Below, in pieces: positions 1 to 12,200 of a DNA stretch of 64,000 nucleotides; position 1 is the stretch's first letter; every line of letters begins with the position of its first letter. The stretch lies in the NCBI GenBank assembly GCA_964017155.1, contig OZ024854.1, positions 20,452,601 through 20,516,600 on the forward strand, written 5' to 3'. The DNA is from Oasisia sp. SBJ-2009 (taxonomy: Eukaryota > Annelida > Polychaeta > Sabellida > Siboglinidae). Below the pieces are notes generated by a model. The model was not told the DNA's origin, did not search any database, and saw only the letters and a list, made by a program, of their open reading frames with translations. The position numbers and the translations under genes are program-made.

Positions 1-804
1 CTCCTGATGGTGTTTTAACACATATGATACCGTTTTAATATTGTGGACTCCAAAAACATGTGCAAAACTCCACTTCACAATTACATAGCTGTGCTGTGGC
101 AGGTCGCATTTACCATATCGGTGTCAGCCAACATAAACTGTTAGATGTTTTATTAATATGGGATAACCTATTAAAATTAGTTATTTTTTAGCTACACACA
201 CATAGATCTACAAGGAACGTTTAGGACTGGCATCATGGTTAGCGTATCAGACAGAAAACAATAATCTCAGTAAGAGAAAAGACAATGGCCCTAGATTTGC
301 TTAACAAATCAGAAGATAAAGAAACCTAGGCAGGGCATATCAGTCGAATACGATATAATATATATATATGTGTATACATCGCATATATCCACTTGGAAAG
401 CTTAAGAAGGGAGACTTCTAGAAGGAGGACCCGCGAGACGAACTAGATCAGTACTGCAAGGGCACCAAGGGCAGAGACAGGCAGATTGGGAAACAGCATG
501 CCAAGGTCTTCACCCAACCACAGGACACTACGGCTACACAGTGAAGATAATAATAAAATAATAATAAAATACAATAATCTCATGGTGCTCTATGGAGCTT
601 TACAGTAATGATAATAATAACAAATCTACAAAAAAATTAAAACTACAATATTCAGTTAAATCATTTAAAAGTTAAACAACAAATAGTCATAAATTGAATT
701 AAACAGTCAAAATACAATTATGTATAAGGATAGTAAACCTAAAAGGTATAGGTGCAATAAATAATTAATTAAGTAATATATTACATAAAAACTATCAAAT
801 AATA

Positions 805-836
<32 letters not shown>

Positions 837-1131
837 CAGCTATATATATATAATTAGGTGGGATTAAAAATAGTAAGATTACGGATCAAATGTGCATTCA
901 TGGCATTAAAATAAATGAACTAGCAGGAATAAATATTAAGTGCTATTAAAACGGTTGATATGTCGACTTGTTGTCTATGTATTGCTGGCTGGCTGCCGAA
1001 CCAGAAATGTCTTTAGTTGCCTTTGAAATTTGATGCAGGTATCACTATTTCTTATGTTAACAGGCAAACTGTTCCATAGAGTCGCCGATGATTCTAGTAT
1101 TTAAACATGATGATAAACCACAGTGCCGTAC
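1..1131. other. AT-rich region downstream of the last visible TACO1 exon
   Basis: Mostly AT-rich with ATAATA runs (about 545-740) and TA microsatellites (about 810-850). The patch at 405-540 has clearly higher GC than its surroundings and is followed by a run of ATAATAA-type repeats, which could be the tail of a degraded retroelement; I could not identify it. No TACO1 terminal exon was recognised. Confidence 0.5.
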
Positions 1132-1312
1132 CCTCATGACTTTGTTGCCATCATCGTCAGTTGTTTCTTCGACCTCCTCCGCACCGGCTTCAATGGCCAC
1201 ATCCATTGCATCATCCAATGTTAGCTTCTTCTCTGTATTCTCCGTTGGAACGTATACACATCCTTTGTGTTGGAAACTATGCAGTGCCAGACCACTATCT
1301 CCTATCGTACCA
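1132..1312 (-). CDS. TACO1: TACO1 exon 4
   Basis: Joins exon 3 to restore KKFGGTIGDSG, the conserved NGG.LG..G block, and continues with AMDVAIEAGAEEVEET. It ends at a GTACGG donor in phase 0; reading past it loses similarity and soon stops, so at least one more exon is needed. Confidence 0.83.
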
Positions 1313-3210
1313 CTGTCAAACCAATCACAATGCATGTATCATAACAGTTACAGCTGTGTACCAATTGCCTCTATATGGTATATGCTATCACATCACACTG
1401 AACGTTGTCTGTTCATTCAACATTTATTAAGTTTACGTGGTTACGGAAGATTCAAAATATATTTTAGCATTGTCCATTGGCAATGTATTATAGCCATATT
1501 CATTGTGATAATAACAATACTACTATTATAATCAGATCATTTCATTAAATTGATCTGATTTAAGTCGTCGTATTCTGTCTGATCGAGTGGATAAGACGCC
1601 TACCCAAACTTCTTCATGACACACTGCACATCCTGTCTGGTGCGCTGAGACTTCTCTGTGAAGGTCTCCACCATGAGGAGACAGTTGCCGACCCCCTTCG
1701 CCTGCACGTACACCACACCCCCTTTGTCTTTGGTCTTGGCCTGCCACACAGTAACAGCTGCTTCGGCCGGTGCAAAACAAGTGCTTCTAAATAACAACAT
1801 TAGAAACAGGAAATTAAGTTCAGAAGATACTATAAAATAAAAGGTGTGAAAGAGGTGCCACAGTTCTACTATCTTTCTCACTTCAGAATGACAGTAGACT
1901 AGAGAACATGTAGTAACAAAGTTTTTCCACAGAAGCCTTCAAGAAGAGGTCACCCTAAAAGCTACTTGTATTGCTAACATTGGAGTAGACCTGTGTGACA
2001 GTCAGACAGACTCCAATGAACCTGCCACCACAATTAGTCAAGGATATACAGGAAAGTATTTGAAAGATTTGATACTGGAATGGCAATGGTAGTAAATAGC
2101 AGGAACAGTAACGAAAACTGAATTGGAACACCAGCAGGGTACTAGTACATAGACTGAAGCTGACTGCTGGCTTGACAACTGAGTACAGCCATCTGTACTA
2201 ATATTTAGTCAATACCTACCAAACCTTTCAGAGCATTGTCTATTGTCGTCTTAGGCACGTCTTTCGCTTTGGCATCTTCCAGCAGTCGTGCCAATAGGAA
2301 ATTGTATTTAGGGTCCGCACTACCTCCCTCTGCAAGCAAATGCAACACTTATATCAACATACATTTTCCTTAATGAGATTATTACTAATAAACAGTGGTA
2401 GTCTCACATAACTTGTCACTCACTGTACATGTATCGTTAGACGTTTAATCACTGTACTGAATTAATAATCACACACTATTCCAGAGATCTCATGCATCAC
2501 ATTTAATCAAAAATCCAGTATAGATCCTTAAGATGTCTTATATTTCTATTAGTCATATGGCACATACAATGGTACTTGGTTATTTAAAACAGTAATATCC
2601 GTGGATAGTCCTACAACCTCTACTACTACTCCCTGTCACTTCTTTCAACAATTCCAATAAATCTTTAAATCATGCTACGGCACCAATTCCGGTTCTATAA
2701 ATGATACTTCAATTCCAGCTACGATGTCAAATTGACCTCAGCCTGCCTCTGTTTAATTACAAACCAATGAAACCATACATGTAATTATTAAAACAATCTC
2801 ATAATAATCCAAACATGTCATTGTTGTACCAGTAGCACTCAGTACTACTCAAGTCAAAGACACTGTGTGTACTAACCTCGTACAACGACCTTAATTCGCT
2901 GTGCAATCTTACTCGATATTCGCTGTTTTTCCGAATCCTTTGATGCTTTGATGTGTTTTATGTTATGCCACTTGCTGTGGCCAGCCATTCCCCTCACTGG
3001 CTGCCCAGAAGGGTAACTACCCCCAGTAATGTCACTGTGCCCTGAGGTGGCATATACTGTCACTAAAGTCCGACTAGGCAGATGATGTTCCAGACAGCAT
3101 GTCAGCAGCATAGATTTGTGAACTGCTGACTTCTGAATGACGGCTCCTGCACCTCGTTTTAGGCAATGCTGAAGGCATGCTGCTAAGTGATGGCTTGATA
3201 ACATTGCCAT
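1132..3210 (-). CDS. TACO1: TACO1/YebC-family mitochondrial translational activator, 5' four exons (3' end missing)
   Basis: Spliced minus-strand gene with coding exons 3210-2877, 2329-2220, 1740-1604 and 1312-1132; all junctions are GT..AG and the phases join (1, 0, 2, 0). The 254 visible codons give a basic, Ser/Leu/His-rich N-terminus that looks like a mitochondrial presequence, then the YebC/TACO1 signature AGHSKWHNIKHIKA near residue 77, the REGG..DP.YN segment, DVPKTTIDNALKG, and AIEAGAEEVEET. In mammals TACO1 binds COX1 mRNA in the mitochondrial matrix and promotes its translation; bacterial YebC relatives act on ribosomes at proline stretches. The family is about 240-300 residues, so roughly 60-70 C-terminal residues are missing; I found no matching exon in 1-1131 and infer that it lies outside the window. 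The first Met at 3210 is chosen because it precedes the presequence; the internal Met before AGHSKW would give a form without it. Confidence 0.88.
1604..1740 (-). CDS. TACO1: TACO1 exon 3
   Basis: Acceptor TGTGGCAG, in phase 0, was preferred over an AG at 1787-1788 because only this one joins exon 2 in frame. Encodes AKTKDKGGVVYVQAKG and the MVETFTEKSQRTRQDV segment, matching the YebC stretch that reads EG.GPGG..L.IE.LT.N. Donor GTAGGC. Confidence 0.83.
2220..2329 (-). CDS. TACO1: TACO1 exon 2
   Basis: Acceptor TTGCAG, donor GTAGGT. Encodes EGGSADPKYNFLLARL and DVPKTTIDNALKGL, the second half of the N-terminal YebC domain. Confidence 0.85.
2877..3210 (-). CDS. TACO1: TACO1 exon 1 (presequence and YebC signature)
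   Basis: Starts at ATG 3210 and ends in phase 1 at a GTTAGT donor. Residues 1-75 form a leader with few acidic residues and scattered Arg/Lys/His; residues 76-111 carry GMAGHSKWHNIKHIKA and the KIAQRIKVVVR helix typical of YebC domain I. Confidence 0.88.
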
Positions 3211-4555
3211 GGCAACAGTTGACAGTTCACCTGCAATGGAGCAAAAGTTACAAAAACATATAAAATAATGTTTCTCTGTTTGTTTGTTTGTTTATTTAGA
3301 AGTGTCTACGCGTACATGAGCCGTAGCTTTAGACCCATGGCCAAACCGTATGTTGTGTCCCAAAAATATAGCAGAGTAATTCGACTAGTAGCTAATAAAA
3401 CAAAACACCAAAACATAAACAGATAAAATATAAAATAAACAGATAAATTTATAGAGATAAGCAAATAATAGGCCTACATAAGGCCTTTGATAAGGATCAG
3501 ACACAAGACAAGTCTAACTCTAAGACTAAGTAATTGACATTTTAATTGATTAATGAATTAGACTTTTTATTAGTATCTAATCTAATTATATTGTTTTGAC
3601 CAAACATATTTCTTTAAAACGGAATAATCCGTTAACTATGGCCAATGTCTGAAACACCAGTACAGTCATTCTGTAAAGGAAATCATTCGAACGTTCGTGT
3701 TGCCAACTAATGAACTATAGCTAGTATTAGCTACACCTACGAACTAACCAGGCAAGGACAAACATGAGAGACGGGCACCGCGGCAGTGTCACTATAAACA
3801 CGACGTGCGATGCATGTCCACTGACATGCAAACTTTTCAGATTCAAGTATACATATTGATTCCTATGTGAGTTAATCAGTTCTACGAGTATGTACTCACA
3901 AAAAGAAGTGATCGACGATAAGTTGCTGCCTAAACATTTGACATGTGTCAAAACCAATCCAAACACCGGACTTGCTGCCGAGTTTAGGTCAAGGCCGTAC
4001 TTCCTAGTTAACCTCAAACCAGTCTAATTTGCACCATTAATACAGATAAAAGTTGTATATTTTAACACATCTGGTAATCGGAATTAAAATAGATACGTAA
4101 TCTTATTTTTATTTTTATATACATGGCATTCGCTATTTTAGCGAGGCGCTAACCTCGACGAAAACAAGATGGGAGTGCTTGTTTTGTGCACGTGTGACTT
4201 GTAATTGTTTATCAAATTACGTACACTGTGCCCAAATCAAACACACATACGCTGGCAGTTGATTACACTAATCAATCAACAATCCACCTACATTTTGACT
4301 ATTAAATTGTTGGGGTAAGCTGTAGAATGAATATGTTATTATTGATTTCTTATAATATCGCTCAGCCCGCATCTTCAGGCTTCAGCTCGACTGTAGGCGT
4401 AGGCCGTAGCATTATATTTGATAATATCAAAATTATGGAAATTGCTACCACAAATCTATGTCTAACATTTCAAAAATGACAAGGCTGGAATCACTTTCCA
4501 GATTGTTTAATAAATCAGTGGTATATTATATACTATAATTAATAAAACTGACTGG

Positions 4556-4715
4556 CTATTTGCAGAGCAGCTCTGCGAATAAGATTAAGCTCGCCACTAT
4601 TCGCAGAGCAGTGACGTTGCTGCTCTGCGAATTAAGAAAACATACTGGCTCTGATTCCATAATTTGCAGAGCAGTGACGTCACTGACCTTATTCGCAGAA
4701 CTGCTCTGCGAATAG
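4556..4715. mobile_element. Palindromic MITE-like hairpin element, about 160 bp
   Basis: 28-bp terminal inverted repeats at 4556-4583 and 4688-4715 match at 26 of 28 positions and share the motif GCAGAGCAG. A second, perfect 13-bp inverted pair (ATTCGCAGAGCAG and its complement) lies inside at about 4599-4632. A perfect palindrome GTGACGTCAC, containing a CRE octamer, lies at about 4675-4684. No clear target-site duplication was found, so class is undetermined. Confidence 0.6.
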
Positions 4716-5157
4716 ACTCATCCTTAATAAATTTAAGGCGCAAATTAATGAGCATCTCTTCCTTTACTATAGAGTTTAGTTTTCACAGTTTTTTTTAATT
4801 CATTGCATCAACTTCAAGCCAATCAAGAGACCTGAAACTAATGAACAACCATTGCCTAAACATAAGATTAAGAATGATATATGACCATGATTCGAAGAGC
4901 ACGAAGCCGTGGTATATTTTAAATTATTTGTCAAACCGACTTCTTTGGTATTGGTTGCTGCCATTACTGTCAAGCTGCATTTCATTTGAATCACTCGCAT
5001 CTAATCAGTGTAAAGTTAAAAAAAACTCATGTACTTAATTAATAGATTTTGTTGTGTGAAAACAATAATATGATGCCCTATTATATCTGATAGGCTGCGT
5101 AATGTGTACAGCTGTATCAACAAATCACTTGTATGCCCCCTAATGCATAATCAAAAT

Positions 5158-5553
5158 AGATTTACCGACAGTTTGACACCAAGTTTACAAATATCTATCA
5201 AGAAAAACGGTACTTTCTTGCAAAATCAAATCAGCAGTCGATCGTAGATGTTTCACTATTTATATTAGCGATGTTCATGAGCAAGAATTGCAGTTGCTTA
5301 GTTAGCATGTCCGATGATTTGGATGAAAAAATGAAAAACAGCAGCAATGTTGACAGCCATGTTTGACGATCGGCTAAATTTCAGTCGATTCTGAGCTGTC
5401 AATTAATTGCGCATTACACAATACAACTGATTTTCATGTATCTTATCGCCCATCTTGTTTCTTGTCTGGATTGTTGACATAGATAATGTTCTGATTATTT
5501 CAGTATGTTTTGTAGTCACACAACAATAATTTTGATGACATATTGTAGGCAAA
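5158..5553 (+). repeat. Dispersed repeat copy 1 (about 395 bp)
   Basis: Shares extended similarity in the same orientation with 62061-62455, including GAAAAACGGTACTTTCT, AGATGTTTCACTA, TAGTTAGCATGTCCGA and TTGTTTCTTGTCTGGATTG in the same order and spacing. No open frame and no obvious terminal repeats; an unclassified interspersed element. Confidence 0.75.
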
Positions 5554-6043
5554 TTAAAAAAATTAAATTTAAATTAACAATGTAGTACAAGTTTAAAGGA
5601 AATGTTATAACAATGCCAAATAACTCAGAACAATCTATTCTACTGTTGCCGTTCTGGAATTATTCAAACATTGCATTAACATAATTAATACCCATTTTAA
5701 AACATCATTTGCCTGCTCAGTAACTGATTAATTGAATAGAGTAATTCTCCCAATATTTTTTATTTAGCCTATGCTACAGATCGATGCAATCCTAGCCTGG
5801 GTGATGCAGGCTATGATTACTAAAATGTTTTTGTCCGATCGTTTAGGCAGTGTTAATGGACGCGGGCAGGAAATAACATTTCACCAATTTGGTGAAGAGT
5901 TTAATTTATTTTTGCAAACCGTTTCGTCTGTGGCGCAATTGGTGAGCGGCAGCACTAGCCTAGGAAGTGTTATGAATGCAGCATGGCCCATTAGCCAGAC
6001 TGTGTCTGCGTGGATGCTGTCAGTGTTCACTGTCACAGGGGTC

Positions 6044-6292
6044 ATGGTGCAAGTGATGATGAAGAGAAAGGGTCACAAGAAACACGAGCCACAGAATCTG
6101 AAGCGGTTTCGTGCGTCAGTTGAGAAGTTCACACAAGACCAGTCGACCACTGGGACCAAGGCTAATGACAGTGATGATGAAGGTTTACATAACAGCGGCA
6201 GCTTGGGTCGACAGAAGTCACGAAAGTTGAGACGGAAAGAAGAAAGGAAACTGAAAAAGATGAGGAAAGATGCTTTCCAGCGTCATGTGACA
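6044..6292 (+). CDS. NOM1: NOM1 exon 1 (start codon uncertain)
   Basis: From ATG 6044 it encodes a basic leader (MMKRKGHKKHEPQNLKRF), ASVEKF, and a conserved SRKLRRKEERKLKKMRKDAF block seen near the NOM1/Sgd1 N-terminus. Donor ACA|GTAAGA, phase 0. A CACTGTCACAG acceptor-like string just upstream (ending about 6039) would fit a noncoding 5' exon further left. Confidence 0.75.
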
Positions 6293-9200
6293 GTAAGAAG
6301 AAATAATTCTTTATTTATGTGATATACACCTAATGATTGCTGCCTGTAATTTGTTCAATACCTGTGAATATGGTTATATAATCAGTTTTAATCACACTTC
6401 ACTTGAGAGAAACCTTGGCAATGCAGCCACCTCAGAATTAAGGTCACTTGGTAATGCAGACACCTCATGATTAAGGTCACTATAGGACAGTATCACCTCA
6501 TGATTAAGGTCACTATAGGATAGTCTCACCTCATGATTAAGGTTACTATAGGACAGTCTCACCTTATGATTAAGGTCACTATAGGACAGTCTCACCTCAT
6601 GATTAAGGTCACTATAGGACAGTCTCACCTCATCATTAAGGTCACTATAGGACAGTCTCACCTCATGATTAAGGTCAATATAGGACAGTCTCACCTCATC
6701 ATTAAAGTCACTATAGGACAGTCTCTAATTAAGGTCACTATATGACAGTCTCTAATTAAGGTCACTATAGGACAGTCTCTAACTATTTCCATTGGCAGTA
6801 AAGCATCAACAAGTTAAACCAGCTAGTATGGTCAGATTGGTTACCTCTCTATTCAGGCCACTCTAGCCCAGTCAAGAATGTGTTCTTAATATTGAGGTTC
6901 TACTCTACCACCTTTAAACAATTTGTTTTTCTAATTGTATCAAACATGTTACTATATAAGCTAGCATATCTTTGTGAAACAACATATCTGTATAATAACC
7001 CCTTGACAAAAGCATAAATTATTATTATCATTAGAATTTTATTTCACTTGCATGAACTTACAGTTAGTCCTACCTGCCTGCTCAGTACTCCAGTTTAATA
7101 GTGGAATATCCTGCGCCAGAGAAACGTGTGGATTGCCTTAGTGTTTCTGTGTTCAGCTGCCAACTGCTGAGAGCCTTCAGAAGGAGAAGGATGAGAGGAT
7201 GAAGGCCAACCAGAAGAGGAGGAAGATGAAGGAGAAGCGGAGAGAGAGAAGGGAACGGAAGCAGGAACGCAAGCGTTCAGAGGTGGAGGTAAGTGATAAG
7301 TGTGTTTCGCTCAAGATAAATTCTGGTTGTTTTGTAAAGAATTAAAAAAATAGTTAAAATGTAAAAAAAATCTAACACTGTTTTGGCTCTGTTAAAAACT
7401 ATTAAGTTACATTTTACTTCTAAATAATTCATTGTTCACATATGAAACAGGTGAGTCACATCATGTCTGCCATGTAAAACTGCACTCAATAGTAACAATT
7501 ATTAATACCACTTTAACAAAGAGGAACTGACATCCTTGGTTTAAGAAGTGACACATATTTGTTGTACATGTGAGGATACAGCAAGCTGTGTGTTGTACAT
7601 GTGAGGATACAGCAAGCTGTGTGTGGTACATGCGAGGATACAGCAAGATGTGTGTGGTACATGCGAGGATACAACAAGATGTGTGTGGTACATGTGAGGA
7701 CACAGCAAGATGTGTGTGGTACATGTGAGGACACAGCAAGATGTGTGTGGTACATGTGAGGATACAGCAAGATGTGTGTGGTACATGTGAGGATACAGCG
7801 AGATGTGTGTGGTACATGTGAGGATACAGTGAGATGTGTGTGGTACATGTGAGGGTACAGTGAGATGTGTGGTACATGTGAGGATACAGTGAGATGTGTG
7901 TGGTACATGTGAGGATACAGCGAGATGTGTGTGGTACATGTGAGGATACAGTGAGATGTGGGTGGTACATGTGAGGATACAGCGAGATGTGTGTGGTACA
8001 TGTGAGGATACAGTGAGATGTGTGTGGTACATGTGAGGGTACAGTGAGATGTGTGGTACATGTGAGGATACAGTGAGATGTGTGTGGTACATGTGAGGAT
8101 ACAGCGAGATGTGTGTGGTACATGTGAGGATACAGTGAGATGTGTGTGGTACATGTGAGGGTACAGTGAGATGTGTGGTACATGTGAGGATACAGTGAGA
8201 TGTGTGTGGTACATGTGAGGATACAGCGAGATGTGTGTGGTACATGTGAGGATACAGTGAGATGTGGGTGGTACATGTGAGGATACAGCGAGATGTGTGT
8301 GGTACATGTGAGGATACAGTGAGATGTGTGTGGTACATGTGAGGGTACAGTGAGATGTGTGGTACATGTGAGGATACAGTGAGATGTGTGTGGTACATGT
8401 GAGGATACAGTGAGATGTGTGTGGTACATGTGAGGGTACAGTGAGATGTGTGGTACATGTGAGGATACAGTGAGATGTGTGTGGTACATGTGAGGATACA
8501 GTGAGATGTGTGTGGTACATGTGAGGCTACAGTGAGATGTGTATGGTACATGTGAGGCTACAGTGAGATGTGTGTGGTACATGTGAGGATACAGCGAGAT
8601 GTGTGTTGCAGGAGAAAGAGAAGGAGGAGAAGGCTCAGTTGGACGCGGTCAAGGAAGATGACCACATGATTAAACAGATGGAGAAGAACCTTAAACTGAA
8701 TAAAAGGAAGAGCAAAAATCTGCCCCAGAGCTTTGTCAACGATGGACTGGACTGTATCCTTTTCCACTTCGCACATGTTATAGGCTCACACTAACTGATA
8801 GCCTTTTAGTCAATGGCTAAAACATGATTGTGGCAGAACTGTGGAATCATTCCCACTGGTCTGACACCAAGAGCAAGAGCAAGAGCAAGAGCAAGAGCAG
8901 GCTCAGGTGAGTGAGAGCAACCTCGGAGAAAGTCTTATTTAGTATTAGTAGTTACCCTATTGATGTGATCATCATTACACTTTAACTTCAGTAAAGATAT
9001 TCTGGATGCTGTGGATGGACGATTGCTTGAAGAAGATGCAGATTTAGATACAAGCATGGAGTATCTTCCTGGGCCTGGGTACAGTGATGGTAAGTAGTAT
9101 GTATGACTGCACATTTCCTTCATTAATACTTGCATTTAATTTAGTTTGAGAATGGTGTCTGTATTTTGATATGGTGTATCATCTGTGGCTGATTTGGTTC

Positions 9201-12200
9201 ATTTTCCTGTTGTAACGCAATCCTGTTGGCCTATAGTTACAAATGATGATGCTAGATTGAAGTACAGTTCCACAGAAAATGTGCTGTTTTGTTGGCACTG
9301 TTTGAGACATTAGTGGCATTCAGACTAAAGACTTCTGTGTCGAACATACTTTCATTTAATTCTAACTTCCTTGGTGCTGAGGTATTTGTTTCTTGTGATG
9401 TAGTTATGTTTTTAAAGGTGATTGTTACATTGTAGGTGATGAAAGCGAAGACGCTGATGCTTCAGGAAGTGATGAAAGCGATAGTGAAAGTGATAATATT
9501 CTAAGTGCCCATGAAGAAGCTCTGCCAACTCCTCCTTTGCCAGACGCTGGGGATGTAACGGGCATACTGAAAGGAAAACCTTCAGAAAAGGCAAAGAAAC
9601 AGAAAAATGTATGCTTTGTTGAAACTGGCAATGCAACATCACAACACATAATTAAATCCCCAAAGAAAATATCCATTGTTGAAAACGACATTGAGGCATT
9701 AAATTCTGATGAAGAAACATTACATTCTGAGGAAGAAAATGAAACTGAAGCTGGGAAAGTTGTTCAAAGCAAAAGCTTTAAGTACACAGAAGACATTTAT
9801 GGGCGTCTGCGTGATAGCCGAGGTAATGTTCTCAGTAGCTCTGATACATTAGGAGCAGGTAAGTCGTATGTGCCACCAGCATTGAGAACACAACTCACCA
9901 GCGGCCAGGATGAAAAGAAGAAACTGGAATTGGAAAGGATGAAGAAACAACTGAAAGGTTTGATTAACAGGTAAGAATTTAAGTTAACATCCATTAGCAT
10001 GAATATCCAAAACTGTATTCATCCTAGTTAATAATTTGTAGAAATAAAAAGTAGAAGAGAATGAAAATAAATTGGACTTTGGATAACATGTGGCTTCCTA
10101 GTCCACACGCCACTTGAAGCATGAAGCTTTTGATGTCCATCTTGTTATGCCTTGTTAAATATGTCCTCGCAACATTAGCATAAACAGACCATATATGCAT
10201 AGAAGCTGGCCATCTATTTTTAGCTGATGATTTATTGACCGGTTAAATTTCAATTTAACAATATAGATTGTTATCAACTGAGTTAGGGGATCCATTCGAA
10301 ATTATTTATTAGTTTGTCCAATGATTTAATTAAAAATCAACTAACAAATTTGTTCATGTGAGAATTGCTAAGTAAATTTATAAGGTATTCAAAAGGAATA
10401 ATTTGATTCAAATACAAAATATTCAACTGACTAAGATTACACAATAATTTGAACATATTTATGGTGTGATACTTTACGTTTTAGTTTTCATGTTTTTTTC
10501 TTCATATTAATGAAAGAGTAAAACAATGTATTGCATGTGACTGACCAATCAAATGTGAAATGGTTTGTTGTGCTTACATGTAGACTGAGCGAGTCCAACC
10601 TGCAGCCAATCAGCAGTCAGATAGAAGCGTTGTTCCGGAGCTACAGTCGGGCAGAGCTGAGCGAGACATTGACACAGATTATCTTTGATGCGTGTGTGTC
10701 GTGGTCACACATTCCAGAGCGCCTGATCACAGAGCATGTGCTGTTGGTGGCCATCCTCCACCGCAATGTCGGCAGTGAAGTAGGTGAGAGCAGCCTCTTG
10801 TACTTACAGTGTGTGTAGGTTAGGAAATGTGTAATCAAACAGAATATACATATATATTTCATCGACTACATTGTGCTGTTAATTGAAGAGTGTGACAATC
10901 TACAACCTGTTTTGGAGCCCAACTTCTCATCTCCCACCTGTTTTGGAGCCCAACTTCTCATCTCCCACCTGTTTTGGGGCCCAACTTCTCATTTCCCACC
11001 TGTTTTGGGGCCCAACTTCTCATTTCCCACCTATTCTGGGGACAATTTCTCACCTGTGTTTTGGGGTCACTGATCACATGGTGTGGGAGTCATTCATCTT
11101 TCTTTCACCTGTTTTGGGGGTCCATCATCACCCATCTGCTTTGGGGGTAATTTCTCGTCTTATAAAAGCTTTTGGGGTTGTCTCCTGGCTTGTTTTGTGC
11201 CCCCTTATTGATTACCTATTTGGGGGGGGGGGGGGGCCTATCTCTTACCAGTTATGGGATGCCACCCTCCCATATGTTTTAGAGAGCCTCTAACCATGAA
11301 CATGTTGGGCCAATCTTCCCATCTTGTACACATCCGTCATAACTCATTCAGCAATCTCTCCACCGATCTCAACTCTAGCACAGAACCACACTAATAGGGC
11401 TTGTAAGTCTCGCGCGCGAAAACGAGGCTGGGGGCAGGAGGTCCATATTCTCCATGTTAACGTATAGGACTTCGTTTTGTTTTTGGTTGTGATAATCGAA
11501 CGGTTCCAGTCTAACTATTTCAGTTATACCGTCCGAAGGATTATTACAAGCAGAAGCAGTGGAACACTTTGCCGGTGACAATGATCACGGAAATCATGAA
11601 TTTTAATCGATTATAATGGTGGTTGCCATGGCAATAGCGGCAAGTACTTGCGTTTGGTGATCTTGACTAATAATGAAAAGTGCCATTTTTCGCGTAGTAC
11701 AACCTGTTTGGGGCAAACGTACACATGTGTTATGATTATGCGAATTTAGACAACTTGTCAGATATAAGGGCTTATCGAAACCACAATGTACAGCAATGTA
11801 AAATGCAAATCCCGTAAACTATTTTATTGTGTATTATTCTTGTGTACAGTCCCCAATTGTCTCGCTTAGACCCCAATGAGCTCCAATCGCGCGGAGTCAC
11901 GCCATTTATCGTGACATACTTACGGGCCCTATACAGTGTAGTATCACCTTGTCACTGAAACAATGTTAATTCATACTTCCTACAACCAGTGAAATGCTAA
12001 TAAAAAAGGCTCATGTATTTGTTTATGATTTTGTTCAGTTGTTAAAAATATGCAGTTATCAACATTAATATGTATTTGTCAGGTTTTTTGTACCTGTGAG
12101 GCCATATCATTGAGGATGACTATACATTTAAACCCTACTATGACAGGTAGAATTCAGTCCCATCAACTAGCCGAACCATTATCTGCTAATGGCAGTAATC

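Larger units (their letters stand above)
3211..6043. other. Intergenic region between divergent TACO1 and NOM1
   Basis: About 2.8 kb between the two start codons. It holds a TTTG-type simple repeat near 3275-3297, a short CpG-containing stretch at 4130-4180 that includes AACAAGATGGGAG (YY1-like core, a possible core promoter element, inferred only), the hairpin element at 4556-4715 and the dispersed repeat at 5158-5553. No convincing coding exon was seen. Promoters of both genes probably lie here, possibly with a noncoding first exon for NOM1. Confidence 0.5.

Noticed and set aside
5771..6043. 91 extra N-terminal codons for NOM1
   Set aside because: The upstream part of the frame does not resemble the basic NOM1 N-terminus, and the 878-codon form from 6044 fits the family length; kept as an uncertainty only.
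7461..8582. Three His/Thr/Ser-rich minus frames of about 335-373 codons
   Set aside because: They arise from the 31-bp array; each unit shifts frame, so the same peptide appears in all three frames. The region is NOM1 intron 2.
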